The position numbers and the translations under genes were made by a program. Under the pieces are notes generated by a model that saw only the letters and a list, made by a program, of their open reading frames with translations, searched no databases and was not told the DNA's origin. From Parvularculaceae bacterium (GTDB lineage Bacteria > Pseudomonadota > Alphaproteobacteria > Caulobacterales > Parvularculaceae): a stretch of 20,484 nt of DNA. Positions 1-9,133 of the stretch are shown here, piece by piece. The stretch covers positions 1-20,484 of the forward strand of contig SHAI01000014.1 of the NCBI GenBank assembly GCA_004213235.1, read 5' to 3'. Position 1 is the stretch's first letter. Every line of letters starts with the position of its first letter.

Positions 1-276
1 AACAAGTACACTCACCACAGCCGGCGAGACCTGTTCGACCAGATCGGGGATCGACACACTGCCAGCCTGAATGCCCGCACTGGGTGACAGCAATCTTGGT
101 GTCTGCGCGTTGGCCGAGGGTGCCGCAATATGTCCTGCGGCGAGTGTTAGCACGGCACCGGCAGCAATACCCAGTGTCAAAACCTTGGTACGCGCTGGGT
201 TGGTAATCCTGGACCCTGCGTCCAATGTCCCGTGATTGCGTGCATTTTCCGAATTCGTTCGCATACTTTTACCCAT
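1..276 (-). CDS. HtrA/DegP-like periplasmic serine protease, N-terminus (cut by window edge)
   Basis: Only the first 92 codons lie inside the window; the gene continues past the left edge. The N-terminus has a basic stretch, a hydrophobic segment at about residues 32-50 and an Ala-rich end (APSANA, 52-57), which together look like a signal peptide or signal anchor. After it comes SIPDLVEQVSPAVVSVLV (75-92), the typical entry into the trypsin-like domain of HtrA/DegP/DegQ family proteases, which degrade or refold damaged envelope proteins. The catalytic triad and PDZ domains would lie outside, so activity cannot be judged. ATG at 276 is taken as the start; ATG at 264 is an in-frame alternative. 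An AGGA lies only about 1 nt before the first ATG, so the start is uncertain. It follows the 516-residue gene after 172 bp on the same strand. The family call rests on a short but characteristic stretch. Confidence 0.72.
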   Translation of the reverse strand, partial: MGKSMRTNSENARNHGTLDAGSRITNPARTKVLTLGIAAGAVLTLAAGHIAAPSANAQTPRLLSPSAGIQAGSVSIPDLVEQVSPAVVSVLV

Positions 277-448
277 GTCCTGTGTGTCGTCGTCCTGTGT
301 GTTTTCGGCATGACGCCGGATTTCTGTTTCCTATGTATGGCACGAGAGCATGGCGGAAACCCGGCGAAAAACATTAAATAGCTGTAATCTCAAGCGCCGC
401 GCAGGCGAAAACCAAATCCACTTTTCAATCATTTAGCAAAAACCAGCG

Positions 449-1999
449 TCACGAGGCGAGAGCCGCCGCTGCGGCACGCGCCTTTAGAACGCCATGTGTC
501 TGTTCTGGCAAGATCGTTTTGGTCGCATCAAGCACAGCGGCCATTAACACTTTGGCGCGCTCACGCACCTGCCCCTCGCTGACCCGAATTTCCAAGATTA
601 CGTCTTCCGTATACTGTTCGATCTCTTTGCGAATGTCGGCAATAAAAAGAGCGCCGCCAACATCGCGCTGCAAGGATGCTGAGATATTCTCAACGCCAAC
701 CAAAAAAGTGCCCGCGGCTTTGGCCATCTCAATGGTCTTTACCGATATCTCCGCTTCAAGATCAGGGCACCAGGCCGAAAGATGCATGGCACCGCGCGCA
801 GGACGGCGTGGCGTCACGGCATGAAGGCACGCTTTCGCCTGGTCGCACGTGCGCACCAAAGCGGCAACAGCCACATCGCGACCTGCTTCCGCGCGGTTGA
901 CACGCACACCATCACCATTGGCCCGCGCAGCATCAATGAGACCATTGGCAAAATCAGCAAACCATATGAACGCAGCCCCGGCAGTGCCCGTCTCAAGATC
1001 AAAGCCTACGTCCTGCTCCAGGGCACGTGCCACCGATTCCATATCGACAAACAGGGTCTCCATAAGAACCCCTGCATCGTCCGACAGTTTGGGCACATCA
1101 GGATCTGACATACCCTCATAAGCATAAACCAGATGCGCCGCCTGCCAGGGCGCGTCTAACCAGCCAGCAAAATACACCAGCACATAGATCGCAATATCAG
1201 GATCGGACTGGCAAACTTCGGTATAGCGCCGCCGAATATCGAAAATGGCTTCTTCGCTGAACCCGGAAAGCGTTTTTGGATATTCTGATTTAAGTAGCCG
1301 AAAAACCTCCGCCTGCGGAACCAGTTGAGCAATCTCCGCAAGATCAAGGACTGCACCAGCACCGGCAGCATCGCCACCGAGCTGCGTCGAAAACAGCCGC
1401 GTCATGCGCTGGCGCTCGGCCGTGTCTTCATTTGTCAGTTCAACGATCGCGGATACTGCCTCGCCCAAGGCAATAAGCATTTTGCCGCGCAGATCGTCCT
1501 GGTGATCAGACAAAGCTTGCGTCGACAAATGCCCCGCCAACGCCTCATCAAATGTTTTCGCCGTCGCCGCAGCATCTTTGCCCAAAGGGTGGGTGATTAT
1601 AAACTGCCAGATAACGCTAAGCGATGAACGTGCAATGCGCCCAACCCGCTTACGCCCTTTGCGCATGGGCGTTAAAAACGGTTCAAAAAGTGCAAAAAAT
1701 ACGCGCCGTGCACTGATCACGCGGGCAGTCGGCATGCGTTCTTCTTCAATCAGCCGCTGGCGCAAAACGGCCATCAGCGCGTCATAAGGCATGCCTTGTG
1801 ATGTAAACGCGGCTTTGTCTGGCTGATCTGATTGCACGGTATGCTGACGATCTGTTTCCAATGCGGTGAACAGCTTTGCCGCTGTCGCCACAGGCAGGGA
1901 CGCCAAATAGGCTTCCAGCTGCGACCATGTCGCCGCAGGCATGCTGCCCGGAACGGCTATAACGTCTTTTGGAGACGTAGTTTTCGTCAGCGGTGCCAC
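449..1999 (-). CDS. Uncharacterised 516-residue protein, coupled to dnaJ-like gene
   Basis: I do not recognise this protein. It reads as mostly helical and soluble: no signal peptide, many Ala/Glu/Arg-rich helices, a basic patch MRKGRKRVGR (112-121), and one moderately hydrophobic stretch at about 268-293 (AIYVLVYFAGWLDAPW and following) that may be a buried helix or a membrane-associated segment. Residues 425-500 look amphipathic and coiled-coil-like. The start is GTG with an AGGGGGAT Shine-Dalgarno-like stretch upstream, only 3 bp after the stop of the DnaJ-like gene, so the two are probably translated from one message. That pairing suggests, but does not show, a role connected with the co-chaperone. 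The long uninterrupted frame and the tight junction make it a real gene; its function is unknown. Confidence 0.8.
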   Translation of the reverse strand: MAPLTKTTSPKDVIAVPGSMPAATWSQLEAYLASLPVATAAKLFTALETDRQHTVQSDQPDKAAFTSQGMPYDALMAVLRQRLIEEERMPTARVISARRVFFALFEPFLTPMRKGRKRVGRIARSSLSVIWQFIITHPLGKDAAATAKTFDEALAGHLSTQALSDHQDDLRGKMLIALGEAVSAIVELTNEDTAERQRMTRLFSTQLGGDAAGAGAVLDLAEIAQLVPQAEVFRLLKSEYPKTLSGFSEEAIFDIRRRYTEVCQSDPDIAIYVLVYFAGWLDAPWQAAHLVYAYEGMSDPDVPKLSDDAGVLMETLFVDMESVARALEQDVGFDLETGTAGAAFIWFADFANGLIDAARANGDGVRVNRAEAGRDVAVAALVRTCDQAKACLHAVTPRRPARGAMHLSAWCPDLEAEISVKTIEMAKAAGTFLVGVENISASLQRDVGGALFIADIRKEIEQYTEDVILEIRVSEGQVRERAKVLMAAVLDATKTILPEQTHGVLKARAAAAALAS

Positions 2000-2002
2000 C
2001 GC

Positions 2003-2956
2003 TCATCCCCCTGACGCGTCAGCGAAGTGTGCGCGTGGTGAGTGCGCGTCGCCGCCGTCCCAGCGCTGGACAAACTCCTCCAGCGCCACATCACCGCCTT
2101 CTGGCAGCACAATGCGCAGTTTTACAAACTGATCACCTGGTACGCCATCAGCTGCGTCTTTCACGCCGCGCCCGCGAAGGCGTAGAACGGCACCAGAATC
2201 GGCATATCGAGGCACCTTGACGGCAACATCACCATCAATTGTCGGAACCGTAATTTTACCGCCGAGGACCGCTTCTTTGAGCGAAATTGGCACCTCAAGA
2301 TGAATATCTGTGCCTTCGCGTTTGAACACGCGGTGCGCGCGTATATTCACTTCGACATAAACATCGCCATTGACGCCGCCATGGGCACCAGGCTCCCCCT
2401 GCCCCTTAAGACGTAAGGTCTGTCCGTTATCCAAACCAATCGGCACTGTTAAGTCTAACACCCGACCATCAGGCATGGTGACACGCTTCTTGGCACCGGA
2501 AACTGCCTCCATGAAATCGATTTCAAGACGGTATCGCATATCGCGCCCGCGCACCGGGCTCTCGCGATACCCGCCACCGGCACCGCGCGGTCGCGCGCCA
2601 TCGCGCCTTCCAGCACCGAAGAGATCGGAAAATAAATCAGAAAGATCGGAAAAATCGCCAGCCTCCGAACCGCCAGCACCAAATGGGTCACCAGCACGGC
2701 CAGGCTGTCGACGCTGAAAACCCGAACGCTCTCGCCCGTCGGCGTCCAGCTGCCCATTGTCAAACTTTCGCCGCCGGCCAGTATCACCCAGAATGTCAAA
2801 CGCAGCGGAAATTTCCTTGAACCGCTCCTCCGCCCCGCGATCGTTCGGGTTACGGTCAGGGTGATATTTTTTCGCAAGCGCGCGAAATGCCGTGCGGATC
2901 TCTGCGTCCGTTGCCGTCGTCGCTACACCGAGCACGGAGTATGGATTTTTCGCCAA
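2003..2956 (-). CDS. Type-II DnaJ / CbpA-like co-chaperone
   Basis: A J-domain protein that would stimulate the DnaK ATPase and deliver unfolded clients to it. From the chosen start it has 317 residues: J domain at 1-70 with the HPD motif at 32-34 (KKYHPDRNP), a Gly/Phe/Asp-rich linker (about 78-130, with DFSDLSDLFSDLFGAG), then the two beta-barrel C-terminal substrate-binding domains (about 138-300, with DLTVPIGLDNGQTLRLKGQG). The CxxCxGxG zinc-finger repeats of classical DnaJ are absent, so this is a CbpA/type-II protein. The start is a TTG giving MAKNPYSVLGV, preceded by AAGGAAGAG at good spacing. An upstream in-frame ATG at 3040 would add 28 residues unlike the family, and its Shine-Dalgarno abuts the ATG. 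The unrecognised 516-residue gene follows after 3 bp. Confidence 0.9.
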   Translation of the reverse strand: MAKNPYSVLGVATTATDAEIRTAFRALAKKYHPDRNPNDRGAEERFKEISAAFDILGDTGRRRKFDNGQLDADGRERSGFQRRQPGRAGDPFGAGGSEAGDFSDLSDLFSDLFGAGRRDGARPRGAGGGYRESPVRGRDMRYRLEIDFMEAVSGAKKRVTMPDGRVLDLTVPIGLDNGQTLRLKGQGEPGAHGGVNGDVYVEVNIRAHRVFKREGTDIHLEVPISLKEAVLGGKITVPTIDGDVAVKVPRYADSGAVLRLRGRGVKDAADGVPGDQFVKLRIVLPEGGDVALEEFVQRWDGGDAHSPRAHFADASGG

Positions 2957-3122
2957 AGCCGTCTCTTCCTTCCAAGCCGCCCGCGCATCACCGTCATGGT
3001 CTCGCAGGTCGCGCGCGCCAGCAACACCAACGCATGCCATCTCCCTTAAGATGTGCCCTTTGCAGCAAATTTAAAGGCCGCCATCCTTGAAAGAGGCTAC
3101 CCCTTTGCCGGACCGGTCGCCA

Positions 3123-5129
3123 TTAGCCAAGTCTTGCACCTGAAGACTCGCGAGACGGGGCAGCAGCATCGTCCAAACCAGCCCCCTGCGGTTTATTCTT
3201 TTGGCTCCAGACATACTGCTCGAGCATGTCCATAACCATAGCAACTTTCACCGGCTTACCAAGAATATCGTTCGCCCCCGCCGCACGGCACGCCGTTTGA
3301 TCGTCTTCAGACACGGCAGCAGTTAGAGCGATAATCGGAATTTCCGCTTTGTCGCAATTCAGCTCCCGAATTGCCAGCATCGCGGACAAACCGTCCATCA
3401 CCGGCATATGGATATCCATGAACACAATATCGAAGTCACCGTTTTTCAGGAGATCAACGCCGATCGCGCCATTTTCAGCTTCAGTTATCTTGGCATCGGT
3501 GTTTTTCAACAATGCGACGAACACTTGCCGGTTCACCGGATTGTCCTCGACCAGCAACACATTGGTCGGCATCTCGTGCCATGCAACGTCGATAACATCA
3601 AACTCCTCGGCACTGGGCGGCGCACAGGTTTCCGCAATAAACTCTATTCTAAAGAGCGAACCTTCACCCGGTTTAGACGCCACCGAAATTTCACCACCCA
3701 TGGCAGATACAATCGCGCGTGACACACAAAGACCAAGCCCGGTCCCGCCAAATCGCCGGGTAATCGAATTATCTGCCTGTTCAAAGGCATCAAAGATGCG
3801 TTCGGTTTGATCCTCCGACATCCCAATGCCGGTATCTTCAACTTCTATCACGACACGAACAGCGCCAGTGAACCGTCCTGCCCCGCCATCTTCAAAAGAA
3901 AACCTGCCCCGGCGGGCAAATGCATCCGCTGCAGCGTGCTGACGTTTCAACTGGTCGATCAGTTCCTGAATATCTTCAGGACCAAACCTTTTTTCCGTTG
4001 GCACACCCGGTATCTCTTTGTTCGTCACCTCCGCATCACGTGCATAACGTCGATCTGGATCATCATCCAATACCGATGTGACATTAATCCGCACATGAAC
4101 GTGGCCAGAATCCGTGAACTTGACGGCATTTGAAATTATATTATTTGTACACTGACGTAACCGCCCAGAATCAATGTGGATATATGGGGTATCCATCTCC
4201 ACAATTTTACATGACAGTTCCACGCCTTTTTTTATGGCCTGAGGCTGAAACAACCTTATTGACTGGGACACGACATCCCGCAAATCTTCATCTCGTGGAT
4301 CGAGGTCCAGATGGTCGGCCTCAATCTTTGCATGGTCTAATATCTGATCCAGCATCGTGAGCAAGCTGCCACCCGAGCCAATGATAATGTCGAGATGATC
4401 GCGCTGCTCATCGCTCAGATCGCACTGCGACAACACGTCTGCCATCCCCATAATTCCATTAAGCGGGGTGCGTAGCTCATGACTCATTTTGGCTAAAAAC
4501 CGGGAGCGGGCAATGACAGCTTCTTCCGCCGCAGTGCGCTCTGTCTCTGCCCTTTTTATTGCGCCTCTCATCTGTTCCAGGATTTTTTCGCGCGACAAAA
4601 ATGTCAATATGATCGCCATCCCAAATCCAGCCGCCAAAACGACAGGCAACAGCGAGGCTTGCTCAATCGACAAAGTAATGGCGAACGCGCAAAACATTCC
4701 TATTTTCGGGGCAGCATTAGCACAGTAAACAAAGTTTAAATCGCTACGATGAAGTAACTGTAAAATCAGTGCCCCGCATAAGAAGCACACACCCGCAAAA
4801 ATAAGCGCCGGGTTGCCTGCATTGAGCGCAAACCATGCCGGCAGGACATAAACAAAGCTCTTGGCAAACCCCAGCGTGCCCAGTCCGATCACGACCTCCT
4901 GCCGGAAAACGCTGCGACGATTTAGTGCGCAATGCCGATAGGCAAAAGCTTCCGAAGCGCAAAAAAACAAACCGAAGGCAAACCACACCGCTGCAGTTGT
5001 TACATTAACTTTCGATTCAACAACGATGTACACGGCCATGGCAAACACGGCGACGCGAACCAGAAGGCCACTTTTGATCTGTCGGTACCGTCGGCGGCAG
5101 TCGAAGGAGGTTTCGTTTGGTGTCGTCAT
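3123..5129 (-). CDS. Hybrid sensor histidine kinase with C-terminal receiver domain
   Basis: A 668-residue membrane-bound hybrid kinase. Residues about 20-180 carry several hydrophobic segments, roughly six helices, with no obvious large periplasmic loop. A short coiled coil (182-208) leads to the dimerisation/phosphoacceptor domain with H217 in FLAKMSHELRTPLNG. The ATPase domain has an N box (N330/N334 in NNIISNAVKFTD), G1 (DTGIGM, 432-437), F box (FDAFEQAD) and G2 (FGGTGLGLCVSR). The receiver domain (523-638) has acidic residues in VEDN, D572 as phosphoacceptor in FMDIHMPVMDG, and K625. There is no PAS, HAMP or Hpt domain, so a separate phosphotransfer protein would be needed for output. 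An unusually long insert separates the N box from G1. ATG is preceded by GAGG at 7 nt. It lies 119 bp beyond the last GTA gene, same strand. Its signal and target are unknown. Confidence 0.93.
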   Translation of the reverse strand: MTTPNETSFDCRRRYRQIKSGLLVRVAVFAMAVYIVVESKVNVTTAAVWFAFGLFFCASEAFAYRHCALNRRSVFRQEVVIGLGTLGFAKSFVYVLPAWFALNAGNPALIFAGVCFLCGALILQLLHRSDLNFVYCANAAPKIGMFCAFAITLSIEQASLLPVVLAAGFGMAIILTFLSREKILEQMRGAIKRAETERTAAEEAVIARSRFLAKMSHELRTPLNGIMGMADVLSQCDLSDEQRDHLDIIIGSGGSLLTMLDQILDHAKIEADHLDLDPRDEDLRDVVSQSIRLFQPQAIKKGVELSCKIVEMDTPYIHIDSGRLRQCTNNIISNAVKFTDSGHVHVRINVTSVLDDDPDRRYARDAEVTNKEIPGVPTEKRFGPEDIQELIDQLKRQHAAADAFARRGRFSFEDGGAGRFTGAVRVVIEVEDTGIGMSEDQTERIFDAFEQADNSITRRFGGTGLGLCVSRAIVSAMGGEISVASKPGEGSLFRIEFIAETCAPPSAEEFDVIDVAWHEMPTNVLLVEDNPVNRQVFVALLKNTDAKITEAENGAIGVDLLKNGDFDIVFMDIHMPVMDGLSAMLAIRELNCDKAEIPIIALTAAVSEDDQTACRAAGANDILGKPVKVAMVMDMLEQYVWSQKNKPQGAGLDDAAAPSRESSGARLG

Positions 5130-5248
5130 CCCCCAGCCTCAATCCTGCGCGAAGGTGTATTTTGCAACGCGCAACCACTCCGCGCGCGTCGCATGACAAC
5201 GATAGATACCGCTCCAGACTTGCCTTCGCGTTAACATTGTTCGCAAAA

Positions 5249-8200
5249 CTATAATGAAACGCGCACCTTAGAACTTATACCCATACCAACCAGATCGGAG
5301 ATCTGGGCGACGCGGAAGAAAAATTCGGCATTCGGTGCCCCGCCAAAATCAGCATTTACCATGTCGGCATCATAGGCGAATTCAGGCGCATCGGTGTCTG
5401 CTGTGCGAAGCACCGTATCGTCCTGCCCGATTTCGACGCGATATCGCTCAAACGCTTCGCCAAGGGGCACATCTTCTCCCACCCAGCTATCCCCACCAAG
5501 GCGCGTCCGGCGCACCCATGTGAAACGCCAACCGCCTGCGCCATCGGCATGGCTGCGTAAATGGACCGGCGATAACGGGGTGACACCGCGCCCTGTCAGG
5601 GTGAGTGTCCTGGTCTGATAGCTTGCCTCGGTGGTTGCTGCCGTCGCCGGGCCGGCCGACCAATCCAGCGTGAGACCGAGCAGATCAATTGGCAAGTCGG
5701 CGCGGGTCAGCGCGGCAGTGGCGATAACAATGCGCGCGCCCGCTGAGGCACCGGCAAGCGCCTCGGCCTCTGTCCCTGCCTGACCGCGCAACAGGCCGCT
5801 CAAGAGCCAGGTGCCATCAGACTGCAGTGCGGCATCGCGAAACTGCACCACTTCATACGTACCGGTCGCAGCGCGCAGGTAAAGCGTATTGGCCCCGGCG
5901 AAAAGTTCCTGCGCGCTCACCGATGCAAGCGCGCCGTATTGCAGGCGCACATGCAGCGATTGATGACTGAACCGTCCGGATGGGGCAGATGGCGCTGGCG
6001 CAACCAAAGCCCCCATGACGCAACGTAGCGGTGCGCGGCCCGCCACCTGCCCTTCACGCAGAAGCGCAACACCGCCGGGCCATGGGCTCGCGGCCGCAGC
6101 AAGCACCGGCGCATGGGGGTTTTGCGTGTCGCCAGTCAATGGCAGATCCATCAATTCCCAAACCGGAACACCATAAATCGGCACGTCTGCCGGGCGCTTG
6201 AACGCCATATCAGCCGCAACCGCTTTGTATACCGATGGTGTTGTGCGGACCGCTTCGACGGTACGGTTTACCCCATCGGTAATTTCGGTAATGCGCCAGC
6301 GCCGCGACGCGCCGCCAAAACGCCCGCTCAGGACATCCCCCGGCACCAACGCCAATTCCGATGGCCCAAGGGCAAATCGCACCGTTTCACGCATCACATG
6401 CGCGTCCGCAAGAAGCGCCCGCGCGCGTTCCTCCGCCTCGCCATTACCGATAATCATGGACGCTTGCAGACCAGCGGTCTGAAACTCCGCCCGCCCGGGC
6501 TCCTTGGCTTCCACAACCCCCGGCGCATAGTCGCCGCCCTCGTCCAGAAAGCCCAACCGGAACGATGATGGCAGATCCTCCGCCTGCGCAGCGTTTATGG
6601 AAAATGGCGCATCCTCGCCATCCACAACAAGATCATCCAAAGCCACAAGACCATCAATGCCGCCCGTTCGTGAACGAAAAACCAGTCCCGCGCCGGTTTC
6701 GGCCATATCAAGCTGAAAGACATTTAAAAGCGGTTCTATCATATCGCGGCCGGTCATCGGCCGGTCAATGACATACCCCGTTACGACCCCTTCTGCGCCC
6801 TTGGCATCAATGGCCGTAACACCGGCAATGCGGGATAATTCCGTAATGAGAAGGTCAAGCGGCGCACGTCCCAATCGACCGTTCAGCCAGTGACCGCGCG
6901 CCCAATTATCCACATCCCCCCAGACATCCGAACGCGCCGGAAAAAATGGGAAGGGCCGGGCATCCCATGCATAAACATAGGCCCGGCGAGGATCCACCAT
7001 TGGCGCACCGTAGACGGAAGATACTGGATTATTTGCGCTATCCATCCAAAATGACAGATGCGCTTCCAGGAACCGACGCTGGGCCAGATCATCGCGTCCA
7101 TTGGAAGAAAAATACGGCGTGCCACTTTCCGCACTTTTCGGATCGAAAAAGACATTCGGCTGGTTCGCCGCTTTATCAATTGCCGGCGCACCAATTTCAG
7201 TAAACCAGATTGGCTTTGACTGCGGCACCCAACCCGTGGGCGTTTGTGACCGCTGGCCGCCCGGTCGATCATGGTGCGCGTTCGCCCACCAGGACCAGAA
7301 ATCCTTTGGCCGGAACACCCATGGCTCCGCATATGCCCCGTCGGTAATTGCCGTCCGGGTCTGCGCCATGCGGTCCGCGCTATTGGCATAAAACCAGTCA
7401 TAACGCTCCCCGGCCTGAATATTCTCTTTCAAATAATCGATATCATACTGACTTAACGCCTGCTCCGCATCGAGATGGTCCTCGCCATCGCGCCAGTCGG
7501 CGAGCGGTAGATAATTGTCGATCCCGACAAAATCGATATTTGAATCACTCCACAAGGGATCAAGATGGAACCGAACATCACCGGACCCATCAGCCGGGTG
7601 ATGCCCGAAATATTCCGACCAGTCCGCACCATAGGAAATCTTTGTCGCCCCACCCAATATGGTGCGGACATCGCTGGCAAGCGCTTTCAACTCGCCAACG
7701 GCAAGATAAGCCCCATTGCCATCGCGCGCTGTCGTCAACGCAACCATTTCCGAGCCGATCAAAAATGCCTCAACGCCGCCTGCTGCCGCGCAAAGATACG
7801 CATTATGCAGAATAAACCGTCGAAACCCCCATTCTGCGGGTCCGGAATACTTTACCTCGCCATTTACGATCGAAAAGTCACTGACCCGCGCGGTGCCAAA
7901 AAACGCGCTGATATCAGCTGCTGCCAATGGGGTTTTATCATTCGCCCCCACCGTAATCCGGCCGCGCCATGGGAATGCTGCCTGCGCTGCACCGCCATAG
8001 GGGTCCGGCAGATTATTGCCCGGCGGCACATCCATCAAGATAAACGGATGAAACATCACCCCAAGTCCGCGGGCCGCCATGTTCCTGATTGATTCAATGA
8101 CCGCCCGATCCGCCGGGGTGCCACCATAATTGGCCACACCGTCCCTCGCCGAGATTAAATGCGCTTGCCCGCGATCAATATCGCCAGCCCGCCATTCATA

Positions 8201-9133
8201 TGGCGCGGTTACTTTTTCCGCGATATCAACACCGGGACGCAATGAACAACTGCCCGCCCGCAGATCATCGCCAAACCACGCGACGATCAACGACGTGGAT
8301 GCAAGGTTGGGCGCGGTCGCCTGGAGGGCATCCATGCTGGCGGTAAAATCGGCAACGCCTTCACTATTATGCGCATTTTCATGACTAATCGCACCCTCAC
8401 CTATCTCCCGGGTGACGGGCGTTGTACCGTATACAAATTCGCCCGATGACGGAATGACCGACACTGCCGTGAGGGCATTTTCCAGCGCTTCAGGCGCAAC
8501 CGGCCCAATGGCTTTTTCAATTTCAAATGATAATTGGGGGATGCGATTGCCAAACGCGGCGATTGGCAGGTCTTCAAATACGATATATGCAAGCCCGCGA
8601 TATGCCGGTGCCATGCCTTCAATACTGGATATCAGATCATCTGGCGTTTGTTCTTCCGTACCATGATATAAGCGCGCATTATACTTGGACAAATCAATAG
8701 CGCGCCCGTCGGCCCAGACCCGTCCTATGCGATCAATCACGCCTTCGCATAGTCCAACGGCGAAGGAGACCGAATATTCATATTCCGTGACTTCAGTCCG
8801 AACGGCGGGCCGTCCCCCTTTGCCCCCGCTCGTCTGGGTTGACTCAACAATGGTTTCCTTAAACCGGCTCATCCATATCACTTGCCCGGCAACCCGCGCC
8901 CGGCCATATACTTTCAAAATACCCGCCCCTTCGGTGGACGTTTGAACCGAGAAGCTGTCAATTCGCGGACCTTCTACAGAACGCCGCCGCGGCCCTAAAA
9001 TGAGGTTCGATGCCGCGTTTGCTGCGAAAGCGGCCGCAGTTGTCGCAACAGTTCGTGCGATGATTGAGCCAATGCCCGCCTTTCCAATCGCGCTTGCCGC
9101 ACTTGACGCGGCGGTAAGAATGAGCTGCGCCAT
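5249..9133 (-). CDS. GTA gp15-like giant tail-tip protein (megatron), TIM-barrel and phage-tail domains
   Basis: A 1294-residue protein, the size and place of RcGTA g15, the tail-tip protein that contacts and penetrates the recipient envelope. The N-terminus (about 1-45) is Ala-rich and hydrophobic, as in this family. Residues about 225-700 form the GTA TIM-barrel-like domain, glycosidase-related, with LIGSEMV, GIDNYLPLADWRDG and a conserved KPIWFTEIGAPAIDK containing the likely acid near residue 643. The rest resembles the phage-tail/baseplate module (LRLGFLDEGGDY, LVPGDVLSGRFGGASRRWRI), ending in a fibronectin-like beta region. ATG at 9133 is chosen: it overlaps the TAA of the preceding peptidase gene by one base, has GGGAG upstream, and gives the family-like MAQLILTAASSAA. 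The frame stays open 16 codons further upstream, but that part only mirrors the peptidase gene. The frame is intact. Confidence 0.95.
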   Translation of the reverse strand: MAQLILTAASSAASAIGKAGIGSIIARTVATTAAAFAANAASNLILGPRRRSVEGPRIDSFSVQTSTEGAGILKVYGRARVAGQVIWMSRFKETIVESTQTSGGKGGRPAVRTEVTEYEYSVSFAVGLCEGVIDRIGRVWADGRAIDLSKYNARLYHGTEEQTPDDLISSIEGMAPAYRGLAYIVFEDLPIAAFGNRIPQLSFEIEKAIGPVAPEALENALTAVSVIPSSGEFVYGTTPVTREIGEGAISHENAHNSEGVADFTASMDALQATAPNLASTSLIVAWFGDDLRAGSCSLRPGVDIAEKVTAPYEWRAGDIDRGQAHLISARDGVANYGGTPADRAVIESIRNMAARGLGVMFHPFILMDVPPGNNLPDPYGGAAQAAFPWRGRITVGANDKTPLAAADISAFFGTARVSDFSIVNGEVKYSGPAEWGFRRFILHNAYLCAAAGGVEAFLIGSEMVALTTARDGNGAYLAVGELKALASDVRTILGGATKISYGADWSEYFGHHPADGSGDVRFHLDPLWSDSNIDFVGIDNYLPLADWRDGEDHLDAEQALSQYDIDYLKENIQAGERYDWFYANSADRMAQTRTAITDGAYAEPWVFRPKDFWSWWANAHHDRPGGQRSQTPTGWVPQSKPIWFTEIGAPAIDKAANQPNVFFDPKSAESGTPYFSSNGRDDLAQRRFLEAHLSFWMDSANNPVSSVYGAPMVDPRRAYVYAWDARPFPFFPARSDVWGDVDNWARGHWLNGRLGRAPLDLLITELSRIAGVTAIDAKGAEGVVTGYVIDRPMTGRDMIEPLLNVFQLDMAETGAGLVFRSRTGGIDGLVALDDLVVDGEDAPFSINAAQAEDLPSSFRLGFLDEGGDYAPGVVEAKEPGRAEFQTAGLQASMIIGNGEAEERARALLADAHVMRETVRFALGPSELALVPGDVLSGRFGGASRRWRITEITDGVNRTVEAVRTTPSVYKAVAADMAFKRPADVPIYGVPVWELMDLPLTGDTQNPHAPVLAAAASPWPGGVALLREGQVAGRAPLRCVMGALVAPAPSAPSGRFSHQSLHVRLQYGALASVSAQELFAGANTLYLRAATGTYEVVQFRDAALQSDGTWLLSGLLRGQAGTEAEALAGASAGARIVIATAALTRADLPIDLLGLTLDWSAGPATAATTEASYQTRTLTLTGRGVTPLSPVHLRSHADGAGGWRFTWVRRTRLGGDSWVGEDVPLGEAFERYRVEIGQDDTVLRTADTDAPEFAYDADMVNADFGGAPNAEFFFRVAQISDLVGMGISSKVRVSL

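Noticed and set aside
177..374. 65-residue minus-strand frame near the left edge
   Set aside because: It is out of frame with the HtrA-like N-terminus, which has a signal peptide and a family motif, and reads like a shadow of that gene and its leader.
3090..3106. Hairpin (7 bp with one G-U pair) after the kinase stop as a terminator
   Set aside because: Stem is short and no U-tract follows on the transcribed strand.
5156..5200. GC-rich inverted repeat between g15 and the kinase as a terminator
   Set aside because: A 9-bp stem with a wobble can be drawn, but it is followed by AAAATA and not by T residues on the transcribed strand.
5130..5248. CtrA binding site (GTTAAC near 5230)
   Set aside because: Only a half-site is visible; the second TTAA at 7-nt spacing is missing.
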